Shown in pieces: positions 34,950 to 42,901 of a DNA stretch of 64,000 bases. The notes below the pieces were generated by a model, which did no database searches, was not told the DNA's origin, and worked only from the letters and a program-made list of their open reading frames with translations. Numbering within the stretch: the stretch's first letter is position 1; every line of letters begins with the position of its first letter. The stretch comes from Gammaproteobacteria bacterium (lineage in GTDB: Bacteria; Pseudomonadota; Gammaproteobacteria; Pseudomonadales; Azotimanducaceae): NCBI GenBank assembly GCA_030425195.1, contig JAUIAV010000006.1, positions 124,001 through 188,000 on the forward strand, read 5' to 3'. Both the position numbers and the translations under genes were made by a program.

Positions 34950-35813
34950 ATGGACACGGAACTCGCCCGAACTTTTCTTGCCGTGGTTGCTGCAGGTAAC
35001 TTCAGTCAGGCCGCATCGCAGCTCTTCGTCACCCAGTCGACCGTAAGCGCCCGGATCGCCACGCTGGAAGCGCAACTCGGATGCCGTCTCTTCGTGCGCA
35101 ACAAAGCCGGCGCCCTGCTCACCCCGTCCGGGCACCGGTTTCAGAGCTATGCAACGACGCTGGTCAGAACGGTGGAACGCGCCCGGCAGGAAATCGGTGT
35201 AGCACGCGGGTTCCGGTCCGCCATTCGGATCGGCGGCCGGTTCGGGCTCTGGGAAGGCCTGCTGCTCGACTGCCTGCCGAAGATCCACGCCGCCATCGAA
35301 GGCGCCACCGTCAGAGCGGAGATCGGATTCGAGGACGATCTCATTCAGGGACTGACAGAAGCACGAACGGACATCGCTCTGATGTACGCGCCACAGCGGC
35401 GGCCGGGCCTTCTGGTTGAGAAGCTCTTTGAGGAGACGCTCGTGTGCGTTTCCACGAGCAGCTCGGTACCTGCCGCGCTGGCAGAAGACTACGTCTACGT
35501 GGACTGGGGCCCTGAATTCTCCGATCAGCACAGCGCGGCGTTTCCCGAGTTCAATGGGGCGCGGATGTCCGCCAATATCGGCTGGCTGGGCCTTCAGCAC
35601 CTGCTCGAAAACGGCGGGGAGGGTTATTTTCCCTTGAGGCTCATACAGACAGCGCTGGATCGCCGGCAACTGTTCCTGAACGGACATCGCCCGACCTTCA
35701 GACTGCCTGCTTTCATCGTTTTCCCGGAAGACCTCTCCCCGGATCCGGGCAGACGGGCCGTGGAGATCATCCGCGAGACCTGCGCCGGGAAGTTGGCCGG
35801 CGACCACCGCTGA
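34950..35813 (+). CDS. LysR-family transcriptional regulator
   Basis: This 287-residue protein has an N-terminal winged helix (TFLAVVAAGNFSQAASQLFV, then TQSTVSARIATLE) and an effector-binding domain from about residue 90. ATG 34950 is the family start (MDTELARTFL); the frame is open upstream to 34842 but that DNA is the palindromic promoter. Downstream on the same strand are a DUF6306 protein and a ThDP enzyme, plausible targets. A second small inverted repeat (ATTTC-N8-GAAAT, about 35847-35864) lies before the DUF6306 gene. Confidence 0.9.
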   Translation: MDTELARTFLAVVAAGNFSQAASQLFVTQSTVSARIATLEAQLGCRLFVRNKAGALLTPSGHRFQSYATTLVRTVERARQEIGVARGFRSAIRIGGRFGLWEGLLLDCLPKIHAAIEGATVRAEIGFEDDLIQGLTEARTDIALMYAPQRRPGLLVEKLFEETLVCVSTSSSVPAALAEDYVYVDWGPEFSDQHSAAFPEFNGARMSANIGWLGLQHLLENGGEGYFPLRLIQTALDRRQLFLNGHRPTFRLPAFIVFPEDLSPDPGRRAVEIIRETCAGKLAGDHR

Positions 35814-35905
35814 GTATCGTCGGACGGCCTCCATCGGAATCCTGATTTCCATCTATCGAAATTTCTGGATGTTCCCCGCCCTTTCAAAGGCTTAGTCTCC
35901 TGCAC

Positions 35906-36409
35906 ATGAATGAAGAGAATGAAACGCACCCGACACCCCGGGCTTATGCCTCATCCCCCTGCTACGCGCATGAGTTTGAACAGCCGCCGCTGACCCGGGA
36001 AGAAATCCTGATACTGCTGAACGAGCTGATCGAGAGCGAAAGAGCCGGTGCGGTCGGCATCATCGAGATGGCGCGAAATGCAGCCGATGAGGCGCATGGC
36101 TCGCTGCTCCATCAGGTCGGAGAGGACGAAGCTCGATTCTGCGCCATGCTGAGCCGCCATGCGGAACGCCTGGGTGGAGATCCAAGCCGGGCAACCGGCG
36201 TGTTTGCCGAGAAGCTGGCCAGACGCGAAACGCTGGAGGACAAACTCAATCTCCTGGACAAGGGGCAGTCGGTCGTCGTGCGGATGCTCAGGGAAGCAAT
36301 TCCCCGAATCGAGGACACGGAACTCTGCGGAGATCTGGGCGTGATGCGTGATGTCCATGTGAAGAACATCAAGCGCTGCAACGAACTGCTGACGGAAAAC
36401 GGTTCCTGA
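35906..36409 (+). CDS. DUF6306 helical protein
   Basis: This 167-residue protein begins with a short Pro-rich tail and the family signature YASSPCYAHEFE, followed by helices rich in Glu, Arg and Leu (LLNELIESERAGAVGIIEMA; VGEDEARFCAMLSRHAERL) that look like a ferritin-like or four-helix bundle. Family function is unknown; the Glu and His positions could bind metal, which is inference. It lies between the LysR gene and a ThDP enzyme on the same strand. Confidence 0.7.
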   Translation: MNEENETHPTPRAYASSPCYAHEFEQPPLTREEILILLNELIESERAGAVGIIEMARNAADEAHGSLLHQVGEDEARFCAMLSRHAERLGGDPSRATGVFAEKLARRETLEDKLNLLDKGQSVVVRMLREAIPRIEDTELCGDLGVMRDVHVKNIKRCNELLTENGS

Positions 36410-36530
36410 CCGGGTAGCTCTGCCAGAGGGTATTCCTGCGGATCAGCCCACCGGATAGGTAGTCCTACTGATAGGCACCCGCCGTTCACAGGCGTAGCGT
36501 GGGTCACTCCAGCTTCCGGAGGGCCGGGCC

Positions 36531-38264
36531 ATGGCGCAGGACGGCGGCGAGCTTCTCGTCAGAACCCTGAAGAACGCAGGGATCACCCACGCTTTCTGCC
36601 TTCACGGCGGCCATCTGGATCCCATCTTCCAGGCCTGCCTGGACCACGACCTGCACCTGATCGATACCCGCCACGAAGCGGCTGCCGGTCACGCTGCCGA
36701 CGGGTACGCCCGGCAGACGGGCCGGATCGGTGTGGCGATGGCCACCGCCGGACCAGGCTTCACGAACGTTCTCACAGCAGTCACCCAGGCCTTCCTGGAT
36801 CGCATTCCCGTGCTCTTCATCGTCGGTGCCGCGCCGCTTCGCGACGCCGAACGCTGGCCCCTGCAGGGCGGCGTGGATCAGATCGCAATGGCCAGGCCGG
36901 TGACGAAATACGCGGCCCAGGTGACCCGCACCGAGCAGATTCCGCATATGACCGCACACGCGATCCGCACCGCCCTCTCCGGCACGCCCGGACCCGTGCT
37001 GCTGGAGATTCCGATCGACGTGCTCTACGCCCGGCTCGACCGGGAGGTACCCATCCCTGACTCCCTGACGCCGAGGACCACACCGGCACCCGGAGATACC
37101 GAGCTTGCCGACGCCCTGGCGCTCCTCGCCAGGGCGAGCCGGCCGATTATCGTCGCCGGCGGCGGTGTTCTGCTCTCACGCGCTGCAGACGCCGTCCGGG
37201 CACTGGCGGATGCGACCGGCATTCCCGTGTTCGCGAACAACAAAGCGCTCGGCACCCTGCCGCCGGACCATCCGCTGTCAGGACACAGTCACACCAACAT
37301 CGGCGTGCTCTCGGCCATGGGTCTGGGGAAGCCGGACGTGGCCCTCTTCCTCGGCGCCCGCTTCGGCATGTTCACCGCCGATGACAAGCTCCTTCCGGGT
37401 GATTGCCGGCTCATTCAGGTGGATATCGAGGGTGCTGAGCTGGGCCGGATCCGACCGGTGGACGTACCCATTCAGGCCGACTGCAGGCAGACGGCGTCCG
37501 CGCTCGCAAAGTCCGCTTCCGGCATGACCTGGCCGGACTGGAGCGACTGGGCGTCCGCCGTCCATGGGGTCAGCCGATGGCACGAGACCGCCTACGCAGA
37601 GGCGAAATCTCTGACACCTTCCGCCGTGCACCCCTACTCCGCGCTCCGCGCGATCATGGATGCCCTTCCGGAGGACACGGTGGTGTGCGGCGACGGCGGC
37701 GAGGCATCTCAGTGGGCGGAGCTGGCATCCCGGCCCAGGGCGCCAGGACAGTACACGGGGCACGGCTATCTCGGCTGCCTGGGCATCGGGATGCCCTTCG
37801 CGATGGCGGCCCAGGTCGCGCACCCGGACAGACGCGTCGTCTGCATCATCGGCGACGGCTCGGTCGGCCTCAACATCCAGGAGTTCGACACCATGGTCCG
37901 GCACAACCTGCCTGTTGTGACCATCGTGCTCAACAACAAAGCCTGGGGTATGTGCGTGCACGGCCAGCGGACCATGTTCGGCGACAACCGGCTCGTGGTG
38001 ACCACGCTGGGTGAAAGCCGCTATGAGCAGGTGGCGGAAGGGTTCGGCTGCTACGGCGGCTATGCAGACAACCTGGAGGACATCCGCGCCACGGTGGAGG
38101 CGGCGCTCGCTTCAGGGAAACCGGCCTGCATCAACGTCATCACTGATCTGGAGGCCGTCTACGGTGATACGGGAACGGGCAGCAGCGAGGAGGCAGAGAC
38201 CGGACGTCCCTCGAGTTATGAGGACGAAGTGGAGATGCCGTACTACGAAAATCTCAAGGAATAG
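36531..38264 (+). CDS. ThDP-dependent enzyme of the acetolactate synthase superfamily
   Basis: This 577-residue protein has the three-domain plan of ALS, benzaldehyde lyase and 2-hydroxyacyl-CoA lyase enzymes. The N-terminal ThDP domain holds the catalytic glutamate in TRHEAAAGHAADGYAR; the middle domain spans about 190-330; the C-terminal domain holds the ThDP/Mg motif from GDGSVG to LNNKAWG. The exact carboligation or decarboxylation reaction cannot be read from sequence. There is no small regulatory subunit nearby, so a role in branched-chain amino acid synthesis is unlikely. GGAGG precedes the ATG. Confidence 0.82.
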   Translation: MAQDGGELLVRTLKNAGITHAFCLHGGHLDPIFQACLDHDLHLIDTRHEAAAGHAADGYARQTGRIGVAMATAGPGFTNVLTAVTQAFLDRIPVLFIVGAAPLRDAERWPLQGGVDQIAMARPVTKYAAQVTRTEQIPHMTAHAIRTALSGTPGPVLLEIPIDVLYARLDREVPIPDSLTPRTTPAPGDTELADALALLARASRPIIVAGGGVLLSRAADAVRALADATGIPVFANNKALGTLPPDHPLSGHSHTNIGVLSAMGLGKPDVALFLGARFGMFTADDKLLPGDCRLIQVDIEGAELGRIRPVDVPIQADCRQTASALAKSASGMTWPDWSDWASAVHGVSRWHETAYAEAKSLTPSAVHPYSALRAIMDALPEDTVVCGDGGEASQWAELASRPRAPGQYTGHGYLGCLGIGMPFAMAAQVAHPDRRVVCIIGDGSVGLNIQEFDTMVRHNLPVVTIVLNNKAWGMCVHGQRTMFGDNRLVVTTLGESRYEQVAEGFGCYGGYADNLEDIRATVEAALASGKPACINVITDLEAVYGDTGTGSSEEAETGRPSSYEDEVEMPYYENLKE

Positions 38265-38290
38265 ATCTCCGGCCGACGGCGCCGGACCGG

Positions 38291-39754
38291 TCAGCCCCCC
38301 TTCGCCAGTCCCAGCCGCTTCATCCGATAAGCGACGGTAGACGGCTTCAGCCCGAGCAACTCGGCTGCGCCTCCCTTACCCGAAACCCGCCATTCCGCCG
38401 CCGTCAGAGCTGCTCGCAGGTTCGCTCGCTCGAGCGCGCGAAACTCCTCTTCCGTCATGAACTCACCGTTCTCAACCTCTGCCGCGGTTACATCGGTGGT
38501 GGCCTGAGGGGAAAGGACCAGATCGAGCCGCAGCCGCTTGCCGCGCGAGAGAATCACGGTCCGTTCGATCACGTTCTTCAGTTCCCGGACGTTTCCGGGC
38601 CAGTCATGTGCCTCCAGCACGCTGACCTGCTGCCGGCTCAAGCTCATGGGCTCCCTGCCGAGCTCGGCGCAGGCAAGGTCCGTGAAGTGCTGAGCGAGGA
38701 CACCGATGTCTTCTCTGCGGAACCTCAGAGGCGGCACCTCGATCGGAAATACACTCAGCCGGTAGTACAGGTCTTCTCTGAAGCGCCCGGCCTTGACCTC
38801 TTCGGACAACGCCCGATTGGTGGCGGCAACCACCCGGACATCCACTCGAATGGTCCTGTCGTCCCCTACCCGCTCAAATTCATGCTCCTGCAGGGCACGC
38901 AGCAGCTTGCCCTGCTGAGAGAGAGGGATTTCACCGACTTCATCCAGGAACAGAGTTCCGCCATCCGCAAGCTGCAGGCGTCCTACCCGATCCTGATGCG
39001 CACCCGTGAAAGCACCCTTCACGTGGCCGAAAAACTCGCTTTCGAACAGCTCGGAAGGAATGGAGGCGCAGTTCACCTTCACCAGCGGCGCTTCCGCGCG
39101 TGGACTCTGCTCATGGATCGCCCGGGCAATTCCTTCCTTGCCAACGCCGGATTCGCCTTCGATGAGCACGCTGACAGGTGTCTGCGCAACGGCATCGATC
39201 TGTGTGAGCGTACGTTTCAGAGCTTCACTCGATCCGATGATTCCCCGGAACCGGGTTTCACTGCGCAGCTCATCCCGCAGATAGTCGCGCTCCTGCTCGA
39301 GCTGATCCTTGAGGTGACTGATCTCCTCGAAAGCCTTCTGCCGTTCGCGCTGAAGCCGTCGCCGTTCGGTGACATCCCGGAACACGACCACGGCCCCGAC
39401 TATCTCGTCCCCTTTCAGGATCGGTGTGCTCGTGTACTCCACCGGGATGGCATCTCCGTTCACGTGCCAGAAGACTTCATCGTCCACTTCATGCACCTCG
39501 CCATCGAGAAGGGCAGCGTAGATGGGACAGTCTTCCTGCGGATAGAGCGAGCCGTCCACGTGAGAGTGATGATGAATGTCATGCAGCGGTTCGCCGATGA
39601 TGTCCTTACCCGTCCAGCCGAGAATCCGTACCGCAGCTTCGTTCACGAAGGTGCCATTCCCTTCGCGATCCAGGCCATAGACGCCTTCACCGAGGGCGCC
39701 GAGGATCAGCTCATGCGGGATCTCCATGACTGCAGTGTTTTCCGCCACGCCCAT
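38291..39754 (-). CDS. PAS-domain sigma-54-dependent activator
   Basis: The 487 residues comprise a PAS domain (about 10-125) with a following coiled coil (RRRLQRERQKAFEEISHLKD), an AAA+ core (Walker A GESGVGKE; GAFTGA; Walker B TLFLDEVGEI) and a C-terminal Fis-type helix-turn-helix (AAELLGLKPSTVAYRMKRL). It would sense a small-molecule or redox cue through PAS and activate sigma-54 promoters. It is divergent from a gene cluster that carries a convincing -24/-12 promoter at 39860, which is its likely target. The ATG has GAGGAAAG upstream. Confidence 0.93.
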   Translation of the reverse strand: MGVAENTAVMEIPHELILGALGEGVYGLDREGNGTFVNEAAVRILGWTGKDIIGEPLHDIHHHSHVDGSLYPQEDCPIYAALLDGEVHEVDDEVFWHVNGDAIPVEYTSTPILKGDEIVGAVVVFRDVTERRRLQRERQKAFEEISHLKDQLEQERDYLRDELRSETRFRGIIGSSEALKRTLTQIDAVAQTPVSVLIEGESGVGKEGIARAIHEQSPRAEAPLVKVNCASIPSELFESEFFGHVKGAFTGAHQDRVGRLQLADGGTLFLDEVGEIPLSQQGKLLRALQEHEFERVGDDRTIRVDVRVVAATNRALSEEVKAGRFREDLYYRLSVFPIEVPPLRFRREDIGVLAQHFTDLACAELGREPMSLSRQQVSVLEAHDWPGNVRELKNVIERTVILSRGKRLRLDLVLSPQATTDVTAAEVENGEFMTEEEFRALERANLRAALTAAEWRVSGKGGAAELLGLKPSTVAYRMKRLGLAKGG

Positions 39755-39770
39755 CTTTCCTCAGAAATCC

Positions 39771-39827
39771 AGAATCCCGAATCGCAAATAATTATGAATC
39801 CCAATTTTCTGTGATTCCAGAGAATTC
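39771..39827. promoter_or_regulatory. Candidate enhancer sites for the sigma-54 activator
   Basis: GAATC occurs at 39772-39776, 39779-39783 and 39796-39800, with an inverted GATTCCAGAGAATTC at 39813-39827. The cluster lies 33-90 bases upstream of the -24 element and just upstream of the activator gene, where enhancer-binding sites are expected, although the nearest copy is rather close to the promoter. Confidence 0.5.
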
Positions 39828-39859
39828 GTAACCGATTGTTTTTAAAAAGATTTTAACTT

Positions 39860-39875
39860 TGGCATGGGGCGTGCA
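39860..39875 (+). promoter_or_regulatory. Sigma-54 (-24/-12) promoter
   Basis: TGGCATGGGGCGTGCA matches the consensus TGGCAC-N5-TTGCA well, with the invariant GG and GC separated by exactly 10 bases. Transcription would start about 39886, some 30 bases before the ATG of the DUF1348 gene. Confidence 0.8.
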
Positions 39876-39915
39876 ATCAAGCGAGACATCAACGCAGTAA
39901 AGATGGTTCTCAAAA

Positions 39916-40356
39916 ATGTCAGAGCAGATCCGGCCTCCATTCACAGCGGTAACCGCCGAAGCCAAGGTCCAGCGCGCTGAAGACGCCTGGAATACCCGGG
40001 ATCCCGAAGTGGTTGCGCCCGCATACAGCCTGGACTCGCAATGGCGGAACCGGGATGAGTTTTTCGAAGGCCGGGACGCGATCAGAGCCTTCCTCTATCG
40101 GAAGTGGCGCAGGGAGCTCCACTACCGGCTCCTGAAGGAACTCTGGGCATTTACGGATAACCGTATCTCGGTGCGTTTCGAATACGAATGGCAGGATGCG
40201 GAGTCGGGCAAGTGGTACCGCACCCACGGTAACGAACACTGGGAATTCGACGACGACGGCCTCATGCGCATCCGTGACATGAGTGCGAACGACATACCGA
40301 TCTCATCCGATGAGCGCCGCATCGGAATCCCGGGTCTGGCTCGAGACCGCCGATGA
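39916..40356 (+). CDS. DUF1348 / NTF2-like protein
   Basis: This 146-residue protein matches the DUF1348 (SnoaL/NTF2-like) pattern throughout: PPFTAVTAEAKVQRAEDAWN, then WRNRDEFFEGRDAIRAF, LLKELWAFTDNRISVRF, GNEHWEFDDDGLM. The fold is a small cone with a ligand pocket; the family has no proven reaction. It is the first gene after the sigma-54 promoter. The next gene is 191 bases away on the same strand, and I see nothing convincing in that gap. Confidence 0.88.
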   Translation: MSEQIRPPFTAVTAEAKVQRAEDAWNTRDPEVVAPAYSLDSQWRNRDEFFEGRDAIRAFLYRKWRRELHYRLLKELWAFTDNRISVRFEYEWQDAESGKWYRTHGNEHWEFDDDGLMRIRDMSANDIPISSDERRIGIPGLARDRR

Positions 40357-40547
40357 CCATACAGGCGTTTTTTTCAGCAGGAGTACGGGATCTTTCCATC
40401 CCCTCCCCGCTCCCCCGTGCCCGGGCTCCTGCTTTCTATCAACCGGGCAAGGTTCTCCGCGAACCAGTCCGTTCCCGTGTTCGGCCCCGACCGGGGCGGA
40501 CCTTTCTGTGCGCAGGAACTCAATCCCCAACCCTACGAGGAAAACAG

Positions 40548-41363
40548 ATGAGAACTTCACCCCTGCCCGGCGTGACCGGGCTGCAGACCCTGATGGCGAT
40601 CACCGCCTTCGTCGCTTTCACCGTCGCTTTCGCGGCGACCGGAGACGCCCGGCCTGTGACCGCCACCGCGCCGCCGCTCAACGATGGCCTGCCGGAACCC
40701 GGCTTTACGATTACGAACGGTGACACGGCCATCGTCATCACCGATCCCCAGAACGACTTCCTGTCCCCGGACGGCGTCACCTGGGGGGTAGTCGGCCGGA
40801 ACGTCACGGACAACCGGACCGTCGAGAACCTGGAAGCACTCTTCGAGGTCGCGGACCGGACCGGAATGCCGGTCTTCGTCTCGCCTCACTACTACTTCGA
40901 ACACGACCACCGATGGCAATTCGAGGGCACTCTGGAAACGCTGATGCATTCGATCGGCATGTTCGACCGGCCGCATGCACTCACCCTCGAAGGCTTCGAA
41001 GGTTCCGGTGCCGACTGGCTGTCACGCTACAAGCCCTACATCAACAACGGCAGAACTGTCGTTACCAGCCCGCACAAAGTCTACGGCCCCGAGAGCAACG
41101 ATCTCGTGCTGCAGCTCCGGAAAGCGGGCATCTCGAAAGTCGTCCTCGGCGGCATGTCCTCGAACCTCTGCACCGAATCGCACATGCGCGAGCTGGTGGA
41201 GCAGGGATTCGAGGTGCTTGTCGTCACGGACGCGACTGCGGGTGCGATCACCGAGCACTACGACGGCTATGCGGCCTCACTGACGAACTTCCGCATGATC
41301 GCCAGCGCCGTGGACAACACCCGCAACACCGTGAAGGCCATCGAACTGGCCCATCGCAACTGA
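40548..41363 (+). CDS. Isochorismatase-like cysteine hydrolase, exported
   Basis: This 271-residue protein has an N-terminal signal or anchor (LQTLMAITAFVAFTVAFAA). It has the family catalytic set: Asp in VITDPQNDF, Lys in SPHKVYG and the nucleophile Cys in MSSNLCTESHMREL. Members hydrolyse amides such as nicotinamide or act as isochorismatases; the export signal is uncommon for the family and suggests a periplasmic substrate. ATG 40548 is preceded by GAGGAAAA. The YHS gene follows 28 bases later. Confidence 0.85.
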   Translation: MRTSPLPGVTGLQTLMAITAFVAFTVAFAATGDARPVTATAPPLNDGLPEPGFTITNGDTAIVITDPQNDFLSPDGVTWGVVGRNVTDNRTVENLEALFEVADRTGMPVFVSPHYYFEHDHRWQFEGTLETLMHSIGMFDRPHALTLEGFEGSGADWLSRYKPYINNGRTVVTSPHKVYGPESNDLVLQLRKAGISKVVLGGMSSNLCTESHMRELVEQGFEVLVVTDATAGAITEHYDGYAASLTNFRMIASAVDNTRNTVKAIELAHRN

Positions 41364-41391
41364 ACTCCAATCCAGAACAGGAAACACTGAT

Positions 41392-41877
41392 ATGAAAACC
41401 TCCATGAAGACCATCATCGCAGCCGGCGTTCTCGCTGCTGTATCCGCCCTGCCGGCGTTCGCCGAAGACGAGACCAACGTCTCCAACGGCATCACCACCG
41501 CCGGCGTGCCACTCGGACTGCACGGTGTGGACGCGGTTGCCCTGACGACCATCCATGACGTGGCCGAAGGTACTGCCAGACACACGGTGGTGGTCAACGA
41601 CGTGGCCTACTACTTTGCTTCCGCCGAGACGGCCAGCCGCTTCGAGTCCGCGCCCGAGAAATATCTGCCTCAGTACGGCGGTTTCTGCGCCTACGCGGTT
41701 GCGCTGGGCAGGAAGTTCGACGGCGATCCGCGCTATGCCGACATCGTCGATGGCAAGCTGTACCTCTTCGTGAACGAGGATATCTACGCGAAGTACAAGC
41801 AGGATGCCCGGAACATTCTCCGTAAGGCGGAACAGACCTGGCCCTCCATCGAACACACGGCGGTCGAGGATCTTTGA
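41392..41877 (+). CDS. Secreted YHS-domain protein
   Basis: This 161-residue protein has a signal peptide (MKTIIAAGVLAAVSALPAFA) and a YHS-like domain (VNDVAYYFASAETASRF; YLPQYGGFCAYAVALGRKFD). YHS domains often accompany metal handling; here the conserved Cys is in GGFCAY. It shares the sigma-54 cluster with the isochorismatase-like gene. A perfect hairpin follows its stop. Confidence 0.82.
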   Translation: MKTSMKTIIAAGVLAAVSALPAFAEDETNVSNGITTAGVPLGLHGVDAVALTTIHDVAEGTARHTVVVNDVAYYFASAETASRFESAPEKYLPQYGGFCAYAVALGRKFDGDPRYADIVDGKLYLFVNEDIYAKYKQDARNILRKAEQTWPSIEHTAVEDL

Positions 41878-41884
41878 GTCTGCA

Positions 41885-41911
41885 GGACGGCTGAACCCGT
41901 TTCAGCCGTCC
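41885..41911 (+). terminator. Hairpin after the YHS gene
   Basis: GGACGGCTGAA and TTCAGCCGTCC form a perfect 11-bp stem with loop CCCGT, followed by a pyrimidine-rich stretch (TTCCTTCC). It is probably a terminator or attenuator inside the cluster, placed 16 bases before the next ATG. Confidence 0.6.
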
Positions 41912-41926
41912 TTCCTTCCGGGAGAA

Positions 41927-42505
41927 ATGAACGTGACACACCGATATTCAGAGCTCGCTTTCACTCCGCGCGTACGTGCCCTGCAGGAGCAGGCCGGCAG
42001 CCGGGAACACTACGCAGCCGTCAGTGCAGGATCCGCAGGCGACGACCGGCTGACCGAGCGCGAGGCAGAGTTCATCCGGGCCAGAGACAGCTTCTATCTG
42101 GCATCAGTCAACGAGAACGGCTGGCCCTATGTTCAGCATCGCGGCGGTCCCGCGGGATTCATGAAGGTCATCGACGACGCGACCCTCGGATTCGCCGACT
42201 ACCGCGGTAATCGTCAGTATCTGTCAGCAGGCAATCTGCTGGGCAACGACCGGGTCGCTCTCTTCTTCATGGACTACCCGAACCGACGCCGTCTCAAGCT
42301 GCTAGGCCGCGCACGCCAGTTCGGCCCGGAAGAGCAAGCGGCGCGCCTGGATCTCGCCGACGCCGGCTATGAGGTGCGTGCCGAACGCAGCATGATCATC
42401 GATGTGGTGGCCTTCGACTGGAACTGCCCGCAGCACATCACGCCCCGCTACAGCCTGCGCGAGCTCGAGACCCTGGGTCTGGTCCCGGATCCGGCAGGCC
42501 GGTAG
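41927..42505 (+). CDS. Pyridoxamine 5'-phosphate oxidase-like FMN-binding protein
   Basis: This 192-residue protein shows the split-barrel flavin fold pattern (FYLASVNENGWPYVQHRGGP; FADYRGNRQYLSAGNLLGND; FFMDYPNRRRLKLLGRAR). Such proteins reduce or oxidise small molecules with FMN; the true substrate is unknown and it is not the classical PdxH. ATG 41927 has GGGAGA just upstream. The hairpin before it may reduce its expression relative to the YHS gene. Confidence 0.83.
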   Translation: MNVTHRYSELAFTPRVRALQEQAGSREHYAAVSAGSAGDDRLTEREAEFIRARDSFYLASVNENGWPYVQHRGGPAGFMKVIDDATLGFADYRGNRQYLSAGNLLGNDRVALFFMDYPNRRRLKLLGRARQFGPEEQAARLDLADAGYEVRAERSMIIDVVAFDWNCPQHITPRYSLRELETLGLVPDPAGR

Positions 42506-42514
42506 ACAGGTGGC

Positions 42515-42898
42515 TTACTCCTGCACCCGCCGCATGAATCCCCACAGATACCCGAACGGATCCTCCACGGTGAGCATCAGGACGCCGAACTCACGGGTAA
42601 CCGGCGGCTCCGCTGCCGCACCCCGGGCGGTGACATGTCGATGCATCTCGTCAGGATCGTTCACCCAGACGCCGATCCAGGTGGGCCGGGCATCGCCCTC
42701 TACTGTCTGACGTCTGCCGCCGCCATCGAGCCAGATCTCCGTGTTGCCCACACGCATCTCACCATTCTGAACCGCACCCGAGTCATTCTCCCAGCGGCCG
42801 ATCTCTTCGAATCCGAAGACGGTCCCGTACCAGCGCATCGCCTCGGCTGCGTCGTCATAGAACAGATAAGGGACGATACCCTGGTAGTCGACTGTCAT
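42515..42898 (-). CDS. VOC-family protein (glyoxalase/bleomycin-resistance type)
   Basis: This 127-residue protein has two beta-alpha-beta-beta-beta units (IVPYLFYDDAAEAMRWYGTV; WIGVWVNDPDEMHRHVTA) and ends VEDPFGYLWGFMRRV, typical of PhnB/YerB-like VOC proteins. The reaction is unknown. It lies 3 bases downstream of the acyl-CoA synthetase gene and is probably cotranscribed. Confidence 0.85.
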   Translation of the reverse strand: MTVDYQGIVPYLFYDDAAEAMRWYGTVFGFEEIGRWENDSGAVQNGEMRVGNTEIWLDGGGRRQTVEGDARPTWIGVWVNDPDEMHRHVTARGAAAEPPVTREFGVLMLTVEDPFGYLWGFMRRVQE

Positions 42899-42901
42899 CG
42901 C

